From the NCBI GenBank assembly GCA_028824415.1, contig JAPPDX010000093.1, positions 1 to 64,000 on the forward strand: a DNA stretch of 64,000 nucleotides, read 5' to 3'. The position numbers and the translations under genes were made by a program. This document shows positions 48,898 to 58,464 of this stretch, piece by piece (position 1 is the stretch's first letter; each line of letters opens with the position of its first letter). This DNA is from a bacterium (GTDB lineage: Bacteria > Actinomycetota > Acidimicrobiia > Acidimicrobiales > CATQHL01). The notes under the pieces are model-generated. The model had not been told where the DNA came from, did not search any database, and saw nothing but the letters and a program-made list of their open reading frames with translations.

Positions 48898-49281
48898 TTA
48901 CTTCCTCTTCATGACGGTCTTCTTACCCGCCACGGTCTTGCGCGGACCCTTGCGCGTCCGTGCGTTCGTGTGGGTGCGCTGGCCCCGGACCGGCAGGCCT
49001 CTGCGATGCCGGATCCCCTGGTAGCACCCGATCTCCAGCTTGCGGCTGATGTTCTGGCTGACCTGGCGGCGCAGATCACCCTCAACCTTGAGGTTGCGTT
49101 CGATATGGGCCCGGAGCCGGGCCACCTCCTGCTCGGTGAGGTCCTTGATCCGCACGTCGGGGCTGATGCCGACCGCCTCGCAGGTCTGCGCCGCGACCGT
49201 GGAGCCGATGCCGAAGATGTAGGTGAGCGACACCACGGCGCGCTTGTTGCGCGGGATGTCCACACCGGCGATCCGTGCCAT
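48898..49281 (-). CDS. rpsM: 30S ribosomal protein S13
   Basis: This small-subunit head protein contacts tRNA and the large subunit. It has 127 residues. [26 protein letters not shown] and [22 protein letters not shown] are the family blocks. It starts one base after rpmJ. Confidence 0.97.
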   Translation of the reverse strand: MARIAGVDIPRNKRAVVSLTYIFGIGSTVAAQTCEAVGISPDVRIKDLTEQEVARLRAHIERNLKVEGDLRRQVSQNISRKLEIGCYQGIRHRRGLPVRGQRTHTNARTRKGPRKTVAGKKTVMKRK

Positions 49282-49282
49282 G

Positions 49283-49396
49283 TCAGCCCTGCCTCTGGCG
49301 ATGACGCGGGTTGCCGCAGATCACCCGCACGCGACCATGGCGGCGAATGACCCGGCACTTGTCGCACATGGCCTTCACGCTGGGGCGCACTTTCAT
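49283..49396 (-). CDS. rpmJ: 50S ribosomal protein L36
   Basis: This 37-residue protein is absent from the ORF track. It reads [19 protein letters not shown] and continues to RHRQRQG. The zinc ligands C11, C14, C27 and H32 are all present, so it is the zinc-binding (C-plus) form. It ends one base before rpsM and follows infA by 72 bases, the expected position. Confidence 0.95.
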   Translation of the reverse strand: MKVRPSVKAMCDKCRVIRRHGRVRVICGNPRHRQRQG

Positions 49397-49468
49397 CTCC
49401 GCATCCGTCTCGTCTCGTCGTCTGCCGGCCGCCGAGCGGGGCAAGCCTCCCGCCCGCTGCCGGCGTTG

Positions 49469-49693
49469 CTACTTGTACCGGTAAGTGATCCGCCCGCGCT
49501 GCAGGTCGTAGGGCGTGAACTCCACCTGCACACGGTCTCCCGGGAGGATACGGATGTAATGCATCCTCATCTTCCCGGAGATGTGCGCCAGCACTTGGTG
49601 GCCATTGTCGAACTCAACCCTGAACATGGCATTGGGGAGAGACTCGAGGACCTTCCCCTCCATGAGGATCGCGTCTTGCTTGGATTTCGCCAG
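49469..49693 (-). CDS. infA: Translation initiation factor IF-1, probable CTG start
   Basis: IF-1 binds the A-site region of the 30S subunit during initiation. The track gives 64 residues from an ATG that follows the conserved N-terminus. Ten further in-frame codons upstream encode [10 protein letters not shown], which matches the usual IF-1 start MAK-x-x-x-x-I. The first codon is CTG at 49693, with GGGAG seven bases before it. No in-frame ATG, GTG or TTG occurs between it and the adk stop. With CTG the protein is 74 residues, the family length. The OB-fold core, [14 protein letters not shown] to [11 protein letters not shown], is intact. Confidence 0.85.
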   Translation of the reverse strand: MAKSKQDAILMEGKVLESLPNAMFRVEFDNGHQVLAHISGKMRMHYIRILPGDRVQVEFTPYDLQRGRITYRYK

Positions 49694-49724
49694 AGCCCTA
49701 CTCCCGCCTCGAACGCGACCGACT

Positions 49725-49730
49725 AGGTTA
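49725..49730 (-). promoter_or_regulatory. Candidate -10 box for infA
   Basis: TAACCT on the minus strand overlaps the adk stop region and lies 31 bases before the infA CTG. It could allow infA to be expressed apart from adk. Confidence 0.3.
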
Positions 49731-50309
49731 CCGAGACAACCTCAGTGGCACCAACCCGCCGATCGCGGCGGCGAGCCGGTCGAACACCTCTTCCGGAGCC
49801 CCGGTTCCCTCGATTCTTTGCAACAGGCCCCGCCCGGCGAACCACTCCACCAGCGGCGCCGTCTGCGCCTCGTAGAGCTCCAGGCGGCGGGCGATGCCCG
49901 CGACGGTGTCGTCGTCGCGGCCGCGGGCCAGCATCCGCTCGGACACCTCGGCCACATCGACCTCCAGAAGCACCGCACCGGCGATCCCGTCGGGCACGGT
50001 CATCCCTGCGAGGGCCTCGGCCTGTGCCGGCGTCCGGGGAAAGCCGTCGAGCAGCACCGTGGCCCCGGATTCCAACAGCGGCACCAAGCGCTCCGCCACG
50101 ACGTCGCACATCACGTCGTCAGGGACCAATTCGCCGGCGGTCATGATGGCCTCGGCCCGGCGACCCAGCGGGGTTCCCGATGTCGCCGCGTCGCGCAGCA
50201 TGTCACCGGTGGAGACGTGTACGACCCCGTCGAAGTGCTGCTCCAGCAGGCCGCACTGCGTTCCCTTTCCCGAACCCTGGCGCCCGAGAACGACGATCAC
50301 GCCGCTCAT
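49728..50309 (-). CDS. adk: Adenylate kinase
   Basis: This enzyme equilibrates ATP and AMP with ADP. It has 193 residues, the short-lid type. The P-loop is [13 protein letters not shown], the AMP site STGDMLRD, and [15 protein letters not shown] and [16 protein letters not shown] follow. No zinc Cys are present in the lid. In most actinobacteria map (methionine aminopeptidase) lies between adk and infA; here adk is followed directly by infA. Confidence 0.95.
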   Translation of the reverse strand: MSGVIVVLGRQGSGKGTQCGLLEQHFDGVVHVSTGDMLRDAATSGTPLGRRAEAIMTAGELVPDDVMCDVVAERLVPLLESGATVLLDGFPRTPAQAEALAGMTVPDGIAGAVLLEVDVAEVSERMLARGRDDDTVAGIARRLELYEAQTAPLVEWFAGRGLLQRIEGTGAPEEVFDRLAAAIGGLVPLRLSR

Positions 50310-50380
50310 GTCAAGGAAGCCTCAGCGCCGCGGCGCCACACCAACCGGTCCGCGCCCGGGGCGGCCGCGCGGGTCTGGGT

Positions 50381-50425
50381 TCACTTGAGGAAACCTTGGT
50401 GGTTCAGGCGCAGCATCAACTGGCT
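50381..50425 (-). repeat. Duplicated copy of the secY 3' end
   Basis: This 45-base segment begins one base after the secY stop and aligns with the last 42 bases of secY (50427-50468). It encodes SQLMLRLNHQGFLK and a stop, against SQLMLRNYEGFLK and a stop in secY. It is a diverged tandem duplication, non-coding unless read through. Confidence 0.8.
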
Positions 50426-50426
50426 C

Positions 50427-51755
50427 TCACTTAAGGAATCCTTCGTAGTTGCGCAGCATCAACTGGCTGTCGATCTGCTTCATGGTCTCGAGCGCCACGC
50501 CCACCGCGATCAGGATCGAGATTCCGGTGAAGCTGAAGATCCCTTGGGTGCTGGTGGGCACGATGTTTCCGATCACCACGGCCGGTGTCAGCGCGATGAG
50601 CGCCAGGAACAACGAGCCCGGCAGTGTGATGCGCGACAGGATGTGCGCCAGGTAGCGCTCGGTGGGCCGTCCCGGCCGGATGCCGGGCACGAAGCCGCCC
50701 TGCTTGCGGATGTTGTCGGCCTGCTTGACCGGGTCGAAGCTGATGGCCGTGTAGAAGTAGGCGAAGCCGATGATCAGCAGACCGAAGAAGACCAGGTAGA
50801 ACGGGTCGTCGTAGCGCAGCAGGTGATCGTTCGTCCAGGTGCGGATCGCCTCGCCCCAGCCGCCCGAGGGCAGCACCACCACGATCAGCTGCGGCAGGTA
50901 AAGCACCGAGCTGGCGAAGATGATGGGGATCACGCCCGACTGGTTCACCTTCAGCGGGATGTAGGTGCTTCCCCCCGTGGTCATCCGGCGGCCGACGACG
51001 CGCTTGGCGAACTGCACCGGGATGCGGCGCTGGCCCTGCTCCACGAACACGATGAGCACGAGCAGCACGAGGTACATCGCCAGAACCTCGAAGACGCCCG
51101 GCCAGCCCGAGTTGCCCTTCACCAGCGAGAACTGGTTGGGCAACGAGCTGACCACCGCGGCGAAGATGATGATCGACATGCCGTTGCCGATGCCCTTCTG
51201 GGTGATCAACTCGCCCATCCACATCAGCAGGGCCGTCCCGGCGGTGAGCGTCAGCACGACCAGGCCAACCCGCGGGGCGGTGAAGTCCGGCAGGAGGTCG
51301 GGGATGCCGGTGCTGCCGGCCAGGCCGCCGCCCTGGTTGTGGAACAGGAAGGCGAACCCCGTGGACTGGATCAGGGCGATGCCGATCGTCAGGTACCGCG
51401 TCCACTGGTTGATCTTGCGTTGACCGACGGCCCCCTGCTGCTGCCACTGCTCGATACGCGGCACCACCACACCCATCACCTGCATGATGATCGACGCCGT
51501 GATGTAGGGGAATATCCCCAAGGAGAAGATGGCGAACTGCGTGAGCGCGCCGCCCGAGAAGAGCTGCAGGAAGTTCAGGATCCCGCCGTCCTCAGCCGCC
51601 TCCTGGAGAGGGCGGATGGCCTCCAGGTTGATGCCGGGTGCGGGGATGAACGCCCCCAGCCGGTACACCACGAGCATGCCGAGGGTGAAGAGGATCTTGC
51701 TGCGGAGATCCTCGATGCGGAAGATGTTGGCGATGTTCTGCAGGATCCGGCCCAC
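50427..51755 (-). CDS. secY: Preprotein translocase subunit SecY
   Basis: This is the protein-conducting channel of the Sec system in the inner membrane. It has 442 residues and ten helices, starting RIEDLRSKILFTLGMLVVYRLGAFIPAPG. Plug and loop regions such as FAYFYTAISFDPVKQADNIRKQGGFVPGIRPG are normal. It lies 30 bases after rplO. The 3' end has been duplicated downstream. Confidence 0.97.
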   Translation of the reverse strand: MGRILQNIANIFRIEDLRSKILFTLGMLVVYRLGAFIPAPGINLEAIRPLQEAAEDGGILNFLQLFSGGALTQFAIFSLGIFPYITASIIMQVMGVVVPRIEQWQQQGAVGQRKINQWTRYLTIGIALIQSTGFAFLFHNQGGGLAGSTGIPDLLPDFTAPRVGLVVLTLTAGTALLMWMGELITQKGIGNGMSIIIFAAVVSSLPNQFSLVKGNSGWPGVFEVLAMYLVLLVLIVFVEQGQRRIPVQFAKRVVGRRMTTGGSTYIPLKVNQSGVIPIIFASSVLYLPQLIVVVLPSGGWGEAIRTWTNDHLLRYDDPFYLVFFGLLIIGFAYFYTAISFDPVKQADNIRKQGGFVPGIRPGRPTERYLAHILSRITLPGSLFLALIALTPAVVIGNIVPTSTQGIFSFTGISILIAVGVALETMKQIDSQLMLRNYEGFLK

Positions 51756-51785
51756 GGAACTCTCCCTCCGGCGATCAGCGCCCGT

Positions 51786-52274
51786 CTAGCGGTTCGTCAG
51801 GGCGTTGCCCCGCGCCGGCGGCCGGCGGTCGCCCCATGGCTTGGGCAGGACTTCGATCGTCGCACCGGCGGCCTCCAGAGCGGCGCGGGCCGCCTCGGAG
51901 TAGGCGTGCGCCCGCACGGTGACGGGGCGGGTCAGCTCGCCGCGGGCGAGGACCTTGACGAGAGCCCCCTTGCTCACGAGCCCGCTGGCGTAGAGCGTCT
52001 CAGGGGTGACCTCGTCGAGTCCCGAGGCTTCGATCACGTCGAGGTTGACGGGCTGGTAGCTCACCCGGAACGGGTTGTTGAACCCGCGCAGCTTCGGAAT
52101 CCGGCGCTGCAGTGGCATCTGACCGCCCTCGAAGCCGACCGGCACCTTGCCGCGCGCCCGCTGGCCCTTCGTCCCGCGTCCCGCGGTCTTGCCTCCCTTG
52201 CCCGCGATCCCCCGGCCCACCCGCCGGGGTTGCGTGCGGCTCCCAGGAGCACCCTTGAGGTCGTGGACCTTCAC
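51786..52274 (-). CDS. rplO: 50S ribosomal protein L15
   Basis: This large-subunit assembly protein has 162 residues. [34 protein letters not shown] and the [18 protein letters not shown] segment are diagnostic. Its ATG overlaps the rpmD stop (ATGA). Confidence 0.97.
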   Translation of the reverse strand: MKVHDLKGAPGSRTQPRRVGRGIAGKGGKTAGRGTKGQRARGKVPVGFEGGQMPLQRRIPKLRGFNNPFRVSYQPVNLDVIEASGLDEVTPETLYASGLVSKGALVKVLARGELTRPVTVRAHAYSEAARAALEAAGATIEVLPKPWGDRRPPARGNALTNR

Positions 52275-52456
52275 GATTCGGGCACCTCCTCCACTTCCAC
52301 CAGATGGGACACCTTGGCCAGCATGCCGCGCACGTCGGGGCGATCGCTCAGGACCCGGGACTTGCCGATGCGCCCCAGGCCGAGAGCGCGCAGGGTGCCC
52401 CGCTGGGGGGGCTTGCGCCCGATGCCGGACCGGACCTGCGTCACACGCAACGCCAC
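52271..52456 (-). CDS. rpmD: 50S ribosomal protein L30
   Basis: This 61-residue protein is not shown as such in the track, only as the end of a longer out-of-context ORF. It starts at GTG 52456 with AGGAGGA upstream. [29 protein letters not shown] is the family core. It starts one base after the rpsE stop. Confidence 0.95.
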   Translation of the reverse strand: MALRVTQVRSGIGRKPPQRGTLRALGLGRIGKSRVLSDRPDVRGMLAKVSHLVEVEEVPES

Positions 52457-52457
52457 G

Positions 52458-53036
52458 TCATTCCTCCTCGGCACGCAGCGCCAGGCGCCGGTTCCGTTCG
52501 GTCTCGTTGTAGGCCGCCAGCAGGCCCGGGGGAACGAACTCGCTGGGGTCGAGGCCGCGCAGGCGCGCCACGTGGTCGGGGCGCATAAGCGACCGGAGGC
52601 CGGCGATCGTGGCCCGGGCGACGTTGATGTGGTTGGCGGATCCCAGTGACTTGCAGAGCACGTCCGCGATGCCAGCCTCCTCAAGAATGGCACGGGCCGC
52701 GCCGCCGGCGATGACCCCGGTCCCGGGCGCCGCCGGCTTGAGGAGAACCCTGCCTGCGCCCCATTCCCCGAGCACGGGGTGCACGATGGTCGTGCCGGCC
52801 AGAGGGACGGCGAACAACGAGTTGCGCGCCTCCTCGGTGCCCTTCTGGATGGCCAGCGGCACCTCCTTGGCCTTGCCGTACCCGAGCCCGACGTGTCCGG
52901 CGCCGTCACCGACGACCACGAGCGCCGAGAACGAGAACCGCCGGCCGCCCTTGACCACCTTGGCGACACGGTTGATGTGGATGACGCGGGAGTCCCGTAG
53001 CTGTACGCGCGAGGCCAGCGCGCCGGCGGCCGCCAT
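52458..53036 (-). CDS. rpsE: 30S ribosomal protein S5
   Basis: This protein maintains decoding fidelity and has 192 residues. [28 protein letters not shown] is the double-stranded RNA-binding part, and the C-terminal half has [19 protein letters not shown]. Its ATG overlaps the rplR stop by one base. Confidence 0.97.
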   Translation of the reverse strand: MAAAGALASRVQLRDSRVIHINRVAKVVKGGRRFSFSALVVVGDGAGHVGLGYGKAKEVPLAIQKGTEEARNSLFAVPLAGTTIVHPVLGEWGAGRVLLKPAAPGTGVIAGGAARAILEEAGIADVLCKSLGSANHINVARATIAGLRSLMRPDHVARLRGLDPSEFVPPGLLAAYNETERNRRLALRAEEE

Positions 53037-53401
53037 CAGAGCCTCATCCCTGCTTCGCGGGCGGCGTCGGCGACAGCCGCCACGCGCCCGTGGTAGCGGT
53101 AGCCGCCACGATCGAACACCACCGTCGTGATGCCGGCGCCGGCAGCGCGCTCGGCGACGAGGCGCCCCACGGCCGCGGCGGCGCTCACGCCGGCGGCCTC
53201 GCTGCTGCGCAGATCGGGTTCCAGAGTGGAGGCGGCGACAAGGGTGCGCCCGCTGGCGTCGTCGATGATCTGCGCCGCCGTGTGGCGGTTGGAGCGGTAG
53301 ACGGCCAGGCGCGGACGCTCGGCGGTGCCCACGATCTTCTTGCGCACCCTGCGATGGCGCCGGAGCCGGCCCCGCCGCCGTTCTGCGGACACGTTCGTCA
53401 T
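53036..53401 (-). CDS. rplR: 50S ribosomal protein L18
   Basis: This 5S rRNA-binding protein has 121 residues from the ATG at 53401. [30 protein letters not shown] and [13 protein letters not shown] are characteristic. The track's longer version reads into rplF out of frame. Confidence 0.97.
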   Translation of the reverse strand: MTNVSAERRRGRLRRHRRVRKKIVGTAERPRLAVYRSNRHTAAQIIDDASGRTLVAASTLEPDLRSSEAAGVSAAAAVGRLVAERAAGAGITTVVFDRGGYRYHGRVAAVADAAREAGMRL

Positions 53402-53429
53402 TGGTCTGCTCCCTGGTGCGGTGCCGGGT

Positions 53430-53969
53430 TCACTTGGCGGCCTTGCCGGCCTTGCGGCGGACATACTCACCGGCGTAGCGGATGCCCTTGCCCTTGTACG
53501 GCTCGGGCTTGCGCAGCGCCCGGATCTGCGCGGCCACCTGCCCGACCGCCTGCTTGTCGATTCCGAGCACCCGGATGGCGGTTTGGGACGGTACCTCGAA
53601 GGTGATCCCTTCAGGTGCCTCCACCGCCACCGGGTGGCTGAATCCCAGCTGAAGTTCGAGCGTGCCGGGACCCTTGGCGGTGGCGCGGTAGCCGATGCCC
53701 ACGATCTCCAGATCCTTGCGGTAGCCCTCGTGGACACCGATGACCATGTTGTTGAGGAGCGCCCGGGTCAAACCGTGCAGCGCACGCGACTCGCGCTCGT
53801 CATCGGCCCGGGCCACCAGCAGTGTCTCCCCCTCCTGCTGCACGGTGATCACCTCGGGCACGCGATGCTGCAGCGTGCCCCTGGGACCCTTGACGGTGAC
53901 GTCGCCGCCGGCGATGGCGACCGACACCCCCGACGGGAGCGGGATGGGCGACTTGCCTACACGGGACAC
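53430..53969 (-). CDS. rplF: 50S ribosomal protein L6
   Basis: This protein lies near the GTPase centre and has 179 residues. [17 protein letters not shown] starts it, and [26 protein letters not shown] ends it; both are diagnostic. It lies 7 bases after rpsH and 28 before rplR. Confidence 0.97.
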   Translation of the reverse strand: MSRVGKSPIPLPSGVSVAIAGGDVTVKGPRGTLQHRVPEVITVQQEGETLLVARADDERESRALHGLTRALLNNMVIGVHEGYRKDLEIVGIGYRATAKGPGTLELQLGFSHPVAVEAPEGITFEVPSQTAIRVLGIDKQAVGQVAAQIRALRKPEPYKGKGIRYAGEYVRRKAGKAAK

Positions 53970-53976
53970 GGCACAC

Positions 53977-54378
53977 CTACCACACGTAACAGAGGATCTC
54001 GCCGCCGATCCGGCGCCGGCGGGCCTCCTGGTCGGTCATGAGACCCTTGCTGGTCGACACCACCGCCACGCCGAGGCCACCCTGGACCCGCGGCACGCCA
54101 TCGGCCTTCGTGTACACCCGCAGACCCGCCTTGGAGACCCGCCGCAGGCCGGAAATGACCCGCTCGCGGTCCGGCGAGTACTTCATGTCGATGGTCAGCG
54201 TGCGGCCGGGGCCGTCGCCGTCGCTCACCTCGTAGCCGCCGATGTACCCCTCGCGCCGCAGCACCTCGGCCAGGGCCTCCTTGAGCTTCGAGGACGGCAT
54301 CCGCACCTCCTCGTGCATGGCCACGTTGGCGTTGCGGATCCGGGTCAGCATGTCGGCTATGGGATCTGTCATGGTCAT
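53977..54378 (-). CDS. rpsH: 30S ribosomal protein S8
   Basis: This central-domain 16S rRNA binder has 133 residues. [23 protein letters not shown] and the C-terminal [31 protein letters not shown] are family signatures. In many bacteria S8 represses the spc operon. The upstream codon for MTM is also possible. Confidence 0.97.
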   Translation of the reverse strand: MTMTDPIADMLTRIRNANVAMHEEVRMPSSKLKEALAEVLRREGYIGGYEVSDGDGPGRTLTIDMKYSPDRERVISGLRRVSKAGLRVYTKADGVPRVQGGLGVAVVSTSKGLMTDQEARRRRIGGEILCYVW

Positions 54379-54392
54379 TCTGCGACAACCCC

Positions 54393-54578
54393 CTACCAGC
54401 TCGCCTTGGTGAGACCGGGAATCTCCCCGGCGTGGGCGAGTTCACGCAGACAGACACGACACAGTCCAAAGCGCCGGTACACCGAACGTGGCCGCCCACA
54501 CCGGCGGCAGCGGGTGTACGCCCGCACCCGGTACTTCGGCGTGCGGGCCTGCTTGTTGATCAGTGCCTTCTTTGCCAT
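54393..54578 (-). CDS. rpsN: 30S ribosomal protein S14, zinc type
   Basis: This 61-residue protein ([10 protein letters not shown] to LTKASW) is the short, zinc-binding S14 form, with CRRCG and CRVC. It is not separated as an ORF in the track. It lies between rplE and rpsH, its normal place. Confidence 0.96.
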   Translation of the reverse strand: MAKKALINKQARTPKYRVRAYTRCRRCGRPRSVYRRFGLCRVCLRELAHAGEIPGLTKASW

Positions 54579-54631
54579 GTCGTCACTTTCGCCAGTTCGT
54601 GTGTCGGATCTTCCGGATGCCCGCGGATCGC

Positions 54632-55198
54632 TCAGCGGGGGTCCCGCCGGAGCGGGAAGCCGAAGGCCTCCAGCAAGGCCTGCCCTGATTCGTCGTCTGT
54701 CGCCGTCGTGACCAGGGTGATGTCCATGCCGCGGATGGTGTCGATCTTGTCGTAGTCGATCTCGGGAAAGATCAACTGCTCGGAGACGCCGAAGGAGTAG
54801 TTCCCGTTGCCGTCGAAGGAGTTGAGGGGCAGGCCGCGGAAATCGCGGATGCGCGGGATCGCCAGATTGATGAGCCGGTCGAAGAACTCCCACATGCGGT
54901 CGCCGCGCAGCGTCACCTTCACCCCGACCGCGTTCCCCTCACGCAGGCGGAAACCGGCGATGGAACGCTTCGCCCGGGTGGTCACCGGACGCTGCCCGGA
55001 AATGATGGTCATGTCGGCAATGGCACCTTCGAGCAGGCGGGCCTGGCGGGACGCCTCGCCGACACCCATGTTCAGAACGATCTTCTCCAGGCGGGGTACC
55101 TGCATCACGTTCTCGAGCCCGAGCGACTCCTGGATCCGCTCGCGCAACTCGTCCCGGTACAGCTGCTTCAGTCGCGGGGCCACCGCCGTGTCGCTCAT
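54632..55198 (-). CDS. rplE: 50S ribosomal protein L5
   Basis: This 5S rRNA and P-site contact protein has 188 residues. [23 protein letters not shown] and [24 protein letters not shown] are diagnostic. Its ATG overlaps the rplX stop by four bases. Confidence 0.97.
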   Translation of the reverse strand: MSDTAVAPRLKQLYRDELRERIQESLGLENVMQVPRLEKIVLNMGVGEASRQARLLEGAIADMTIISGQRPVTTRAKRSIAGFRLREGNAVGVKVTLRGDRMWEFFDRLINLAIPRIRDFRGLPLNSFDGNGNYSFGVSEQLIFPEIDYDKIDTIRGMDITLVTTATDDESGQALLEAFGFPLRRDPR

Positions 55199-55512
55199 GG
55201 GATGTCCGCCCCGGTGCGGCGACAGATGCGCACCTTGTCACCGTCGGGCGTGATCCGGTAGCCCACGCGGGTGGGCCTGCCGTCCTCGGGGCTGATGACC
55301 GCCACCCGGGAGATGGGAATCGGCATGTCCTTGTCGATGATCCCCCCCTGCATGACGCCGGCCTGGTTGGGCTTGCGGTGCTTGCGGACCACGTTGACGC
55401 CGTCCACGAGCAGGGTGCCCTTGGTCGGGAAGACGGCCGAGACGACCCCCTCCTTGCCCCGATCCTTGCCCGAGAGCACGACGACGCGGTCGCCCTTGCG
55501 GATCTTGGCCAT
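55195..55512 (-). CDS. rplX: 50S ribosomal protein L24
   Basis: This assembly initiator has 105 residues from the ATG at 55512, which overlaps the rplN stop by one base; a GTG one codon earlier is the track's choice. The KOW segment [19 protein letters not shown] and [18 protein letters not shown] are diagnostic. Confidence 0.96.
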   Translation of the reverse strand: MAKIRKGDRVVVLSGKDRGKEGVVSAVFPTKGTLLVDGVNVVRKHRKPNQAGVMQGGIIDKDMPIPISRVAVISPEDGRPTRVGYRITPDGDKVRICRRTGADIP

Positions 55513-55880
55513 CACAGCACCTCCGGAGCCAGCGACACGATCCGCATGAATCGCTTCTCGCGGAGTTCCCGGCCCACGGGACCGAAGATGCGGGTCCCCC
55601 GGGGCTGGTTGTTCTCGTCGAGCACGACCGCTGCGTTCTCGTCGAATCGGATATAGCTGCCGTCAGGGCGACGCTTCTCCTTGCGCGTGCGTACCACGAC
55701 GCACCGCACCACGTCACCCTTCCGCACCTTGGCACCGGGAATGGCGTCCTTGACCGTCGCCACGAACACGTCGCCGATCGAGGCGTAGCGGCGCCGGGAG
55801 CCACCGAGCACCTTGATGCAGAGAACCTCGCGGGCGCCGGAGTTGTCCGCCACCCTGAGGCGCGTCTCCTGCTGGATCAC
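55512..55880 (-). CDS. rplN: 50S ribosomal protein L14
   Basis: This subunit-interface protein has 122 residues, the exact family length. [27 protein letters not shown] and [28 protein letters not shown] are diagnostic. Confidence 0.97.
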   Translation of the reverse strand: MIQQETRLRVADNSGAREVLCIKVLGGSRRRYASIGDVFVATVKDAIPGAKVRKGDVVRCVVVRTRKEKRRPDGSYIRFDENAAVVLDENNQPRGTRIFGPVGRELREKRFMRIVSLAPEVL

Positions 55881-55892
55881 CCCTGCCCCCTC

Positions 55893-56216
55893 TCAGCGCG
55901 CCCGCTCGAGGATCTGTACGAGCCGCCAACGCTTCTGCTTGGACAGCGGGCGGGTCTCGGCGATCCGGACACGGTCCCCGACGCGCAGGTCGTTCTCCTG
56001 GTCGTGGACGTACAGACGCTTGTGGCGCCGAACCGTCTTGTTGTAGCGCCGATGACGGACCTGCTCGGTGACGACCACGACTGCGGTTCTGTCCATGGAC
56101 GCCGACGCCACGACCCCCTCACGGGTCTTGCGACGGTTGCGCTCCACGGACGCGGAGGTCTCAGCGGCGCGCGACGGCTCCGGCGCGTGGTCTGTCGACG
56201 GTGCTTGCTCAGCCAT
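55893..56216 (-). CDS. rpsQ: 30S ribosomal protein S17
   Basis: This 16S rRNA-binding OB-fold protein is 107 residues, longer than the usual 80-90 because of about 25 extra polar N-terminal residues (MAEQAPSTDHAPEPSRAAET...). The core GVVASASMDRTAVVVVTEQVRH and GDRVRIAETRPLSKQKRW are normal. It overlaps rpmC by 8 bases, which fixes the long start as possible but not certain. Confidence 0.95.
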   Translation of the reverse strand: MAEQAPSTDHAPEPSRAAETSASVERNRRKTREGVVASASMDRTAVVVVTEQVRHRRYNKTVRRHKRLYVHDQENDLRVGDRVRIAETRPLSKQKRWRLVQILERAR

Positions 56217-56517
56217 CGCGGCGGCGCCTCCTCTTGAACACCCGTGCGCCCTCCTCGGAGGAGTCCTCGGCGGCGCCGGGTTCGGTGGCCTCGACGGCCT
56301 GGTGAGCCATGGCCTCTTCGGCGGCGTCGATCTCCCGGGCGCGGAGCTCGGTCATGATGCGCGCAACCTGCCGGCGGGAGTGCGCCAGCAGGTTCATGTT
56401 GTCGAGCTGCCCCGTCACGAACTGGAAGCGCAGGTTCGTGGACTCGTCCTTCGCCTCGTCCAACATGCCCAGCAATTCGACGTCGCTCAGTCCGTTCAAC
56501 GACTTGGATCGGGCCAT
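56209..56517 (-). CDS. rpmC: 50S ribosomal protein L29
   Basis: This protein sits at the polypeptide exit. The normal part (LSDVELLGMLDEAKDESTNLRFQFVTGQLDN to RIMTELRARE) fills about 65 residues. An extra tail of about 35, acidic then strongly basic (VFKRRRRRDG), brings it to 102. It lies 2 bases after rplP. Confidence 0.95.
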   Translation of the reverse strand: MARSKSLNGLSDVELLGMLDEAKDESTNLRFQFVTGQLDNMNLLAHSRRQVARIMTELRAREIDAAEEAMAHQAVEATEPGAAEDSSEEGARVFKRRRRRDG

Positions 56518-56519
56518 GA

Positions 56520-56936
56520 CTACACCGCCTGGTGGCGGGTCACGAAGCGGGCCCGCACGGGGAGCTTCTGGATGGCGCGCTCGATCGCCTCACGCGCCAC
56601 GACGGGGTCGGAGTAGGAGAGCTCGAACAACACACGGCCGGGGCGCACCACCGCAACCCAGCGTTCGGGGTTTCCCTTTCCGGAACCCATCCGGGTCTCC
56701 GCCGGCTTCTGCGTGACCGGCTTGTCGGGGAAGACGTTGATCCACACCTTGCCGCCGCGGCGGACGTGGCGGGTCATGGCCACACGGGCGGCCTCGATCT
56801 GGGGCGCCGTGATCCAGCCCGGCTCGAGAGCCTGGATCCCGTAGTCGCCGAAACTGACCGTGGTCCCGCCCTTGGCGACACCCTTGGTACGGCCGCGATG
56901 GTGCTTGCGGTGTTTGACCTTCTTTGGCATCAACAT
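56520..56936 (-). CDS. rplP: 50S ribosomal protein L16
   Basis: This protein lies near the A-site tRNA elbow and has 138 residues. [24 protein letters not shown] and the [27 protein letters not shown] region are diagnostic. It lies 2 bases after rpsC. Confidence 0.97.
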   Translation of the reverse strand: MLMPKKVKHRKHHRGRTKGVAKGGTTVSFGDYGIQALEPGWITAPQIEAARVAMTRHVRRGGKVWINVFPDKPVTQKPAETRMGSGKGNPERWVAVVRPGRVLFELSYSDPVVAREAIERAIQKLPVRARFVTRHQAV

Positions 56937-56938
56937 GA

Positions 56939-57868
56939 TCAGTCGGCATCCCCCGGTCGGAAGTGGGGCGTCTCGTGCTGCTCGCGGGAGGCGCGCTCGA
57001 TCTCCTCCTCCTGCTCGAGGAGGCGCTCGAACTCGGCGTCGGCCTCGGCCACGAGCGGGCGCAGCTCCTCCAACTCGGTCGGGAACTCCTGCTCCTCGGT
57101 GCTGGTGGTCGGCGTCGAGGTGGTCCCTCGCCGGCGTGCGGCCGAGGACACCACCTTGCGCGAGCGGGCGGGGCCGGCGGTCTCGCCGACCGCCATGGCC
57201 GCCTCGCGGTTGATCCGCTCGTCGGTGTCGAGACGGTACGGGAGGATGTCACCCTTGTAGGTCCACACCTTCACGCCGATGCGGCCGTAGGTGGTGTGCG
57301 CCTCCCGGAATCCGTAGTCGATGTCTGCGCGCAGCGTGTGCAGAGGCACGCGGCCCTCGCGGTACCACTCGGTGCGTGCCATCTCCGAGCCGCCGAGCCG
57401 GCCGGAGCACTGCACCCGGATGCCCTGGGCGCCCGCCTTCTGGGCGTTCTGGACGGCGCGCTTCATGGCCCGGCGGAAGGCCACGCGGCCCGTCAACTGG
57501 TCCGCAATGCCCTGGGCGATGAGCGCGGCATCCAGCTCGGGCTGCTTGATCTCCTGCACATTGAGCTGTACCCGCTTGTTGCCGGTGATCTTGGCGAGGC
57601 CCGCCCGCAGGCGATCGGCCTCCGAGCCCTTGCGCCCGATCACGATGCCCGGGCGGGCGGTGTGCACGTCGATGCGCAGCCGGTCCCTCGTGCGCTCCAC
57701 CTCGATGCGGCTGATGGCGGCGTGGGGCAGCTCCCCCATGAGATAGTCGCGGATCTTCCAGTCCTCGATCACGAAGTCCTGGTACTCCTGTCGGGTGGCG
57801 AACCACCGGGACTTCCAGTCGGTCGTGATTCCGAGACGGAACCCGTACGGATTGACCTTCTGACCCAT
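56939..57868 (-). CDS. rpsC: 30S ribosomal protein S3
   Basis: This mRNA-entry protein is 309 residues, against about 215-235 usually. [23 protein letters not shown], the KH domain with [16 protein letters not shown], and [31 protein letters not shown] are normal. The last 80 or so residues are an acidic, coiled-coil-prone tail ([22 protein letters not shown]). Its ATG overlaps the rplV stop by one base. Confidence 0.96.
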   Translation of the reverse strand: MGQKVNPYGFRLGITTDWKSRWFATRQEYQDFVIEDWKIRDYLMGELPHAAISRIEVERTRDRLRIDVHTARPGIVIGRKGSEADRLRAGLAKITGNKRVQLNVQEIKQPELDAALIAQGIADQLTGRVAFRRAMKRAVQNAQKAGAQGIRVQCSGRLGGSEMARTEWYREGRVPLHTLRADIDYGFREAHTTYGRIGVKVWTYKGDILPYRLDTDERINREAAMAVGETAGPARSRKVVSSAARRRGTTSTPTTSTEEQEFPTELEELRPLVAEADAEFERLLEQEEEIERASREQHETPHFRPGDAD

Positions 57869-58464
57869 CAGATCTCCTTGTCGCCGTCGGCGGAATCCGG
57901 CGCGGCGTCCTCTTCGGAGGATTCCTCCGAGATGGCGTCCTGCTCTTCGGCGGCCTCCTCGGCGGCAACCACCTCGTCCTCGTCGCCCGCTTCCCCCTCG
58001 GCCACCTCGTCGAGTTCGGCGGCGCGGCTGGCCTCCACGCGACGGCGCCGAACCTCCGCTGCGGCGCTGCCGGCCCGGCCGCGCTCGGCGCGGGCCTCAC
58101 GCTCCTCAAGCGAGTAGCGCGCCAGCACGATCGTGATGTGGCAGGTCCGCTTCATGATCGGGGTGGCACGACCCCGCGCCCGCGGCCGCCAGCGCTTCAG
58201 GGTCGGCCCCTCGTCGGCATAGCAGACCGCCACGTAGAGCTCCTCGGCGGGCAGGTTCGAGTTGTGCTCCGCGTTGGCGACGGCCGAGTCCAGGCAGCGG
58301 GCGACGGTGCGGGCGATCCGCCGCTCGGAGAACTGCAGGATCTCATCGGCGCGCTCGCAGGACTCACCCCTGATCAGATCGAGGACGGCACGCGCTTTGG
58401 AGGCCGAACTGCGCACGTAGCGCGCAGACGCGCGCGCCGCCGGAGTCGCCACGTCGACCGCCAT
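57868..58464 (-). CDS. rplV: 50S ribosomal protein L22 with acidic tail
   Basis: This exit-tunnel protein has a normal core to about residue 118 ([44 protein letters not shown]). An 80-residue charged tail follows, ending in a run of Glu and Asp, giving 198 residues. Its ATG overlaps the rpsS stop by one base. Confidence 0.96.
   Translation of the reverse strand: MAVDVATPAARASARYVRSSASKARAVLDLIRGESCERADEILQFSERRIARTVARCLDSAVANAEHNSNLPAEELYVAVCYADEGPTLKRWRPRARGRATPIMKRTCHITIVLARYSLEEREARAERGRAGSAAAEVRRRRVEASRAAELDEVAEGEAGDEDEVVAAEEAAEEQDAISEESSEEDAAPDSADGDKEI

Noticed and set aside
49581-52649. 1022-residue plus-strand ORF opposite adk, secY and rplO
   Set aside because: It is the antisense shadow of conserved genes; the His/Arg/Gln-rich composition is typical of such shadows.
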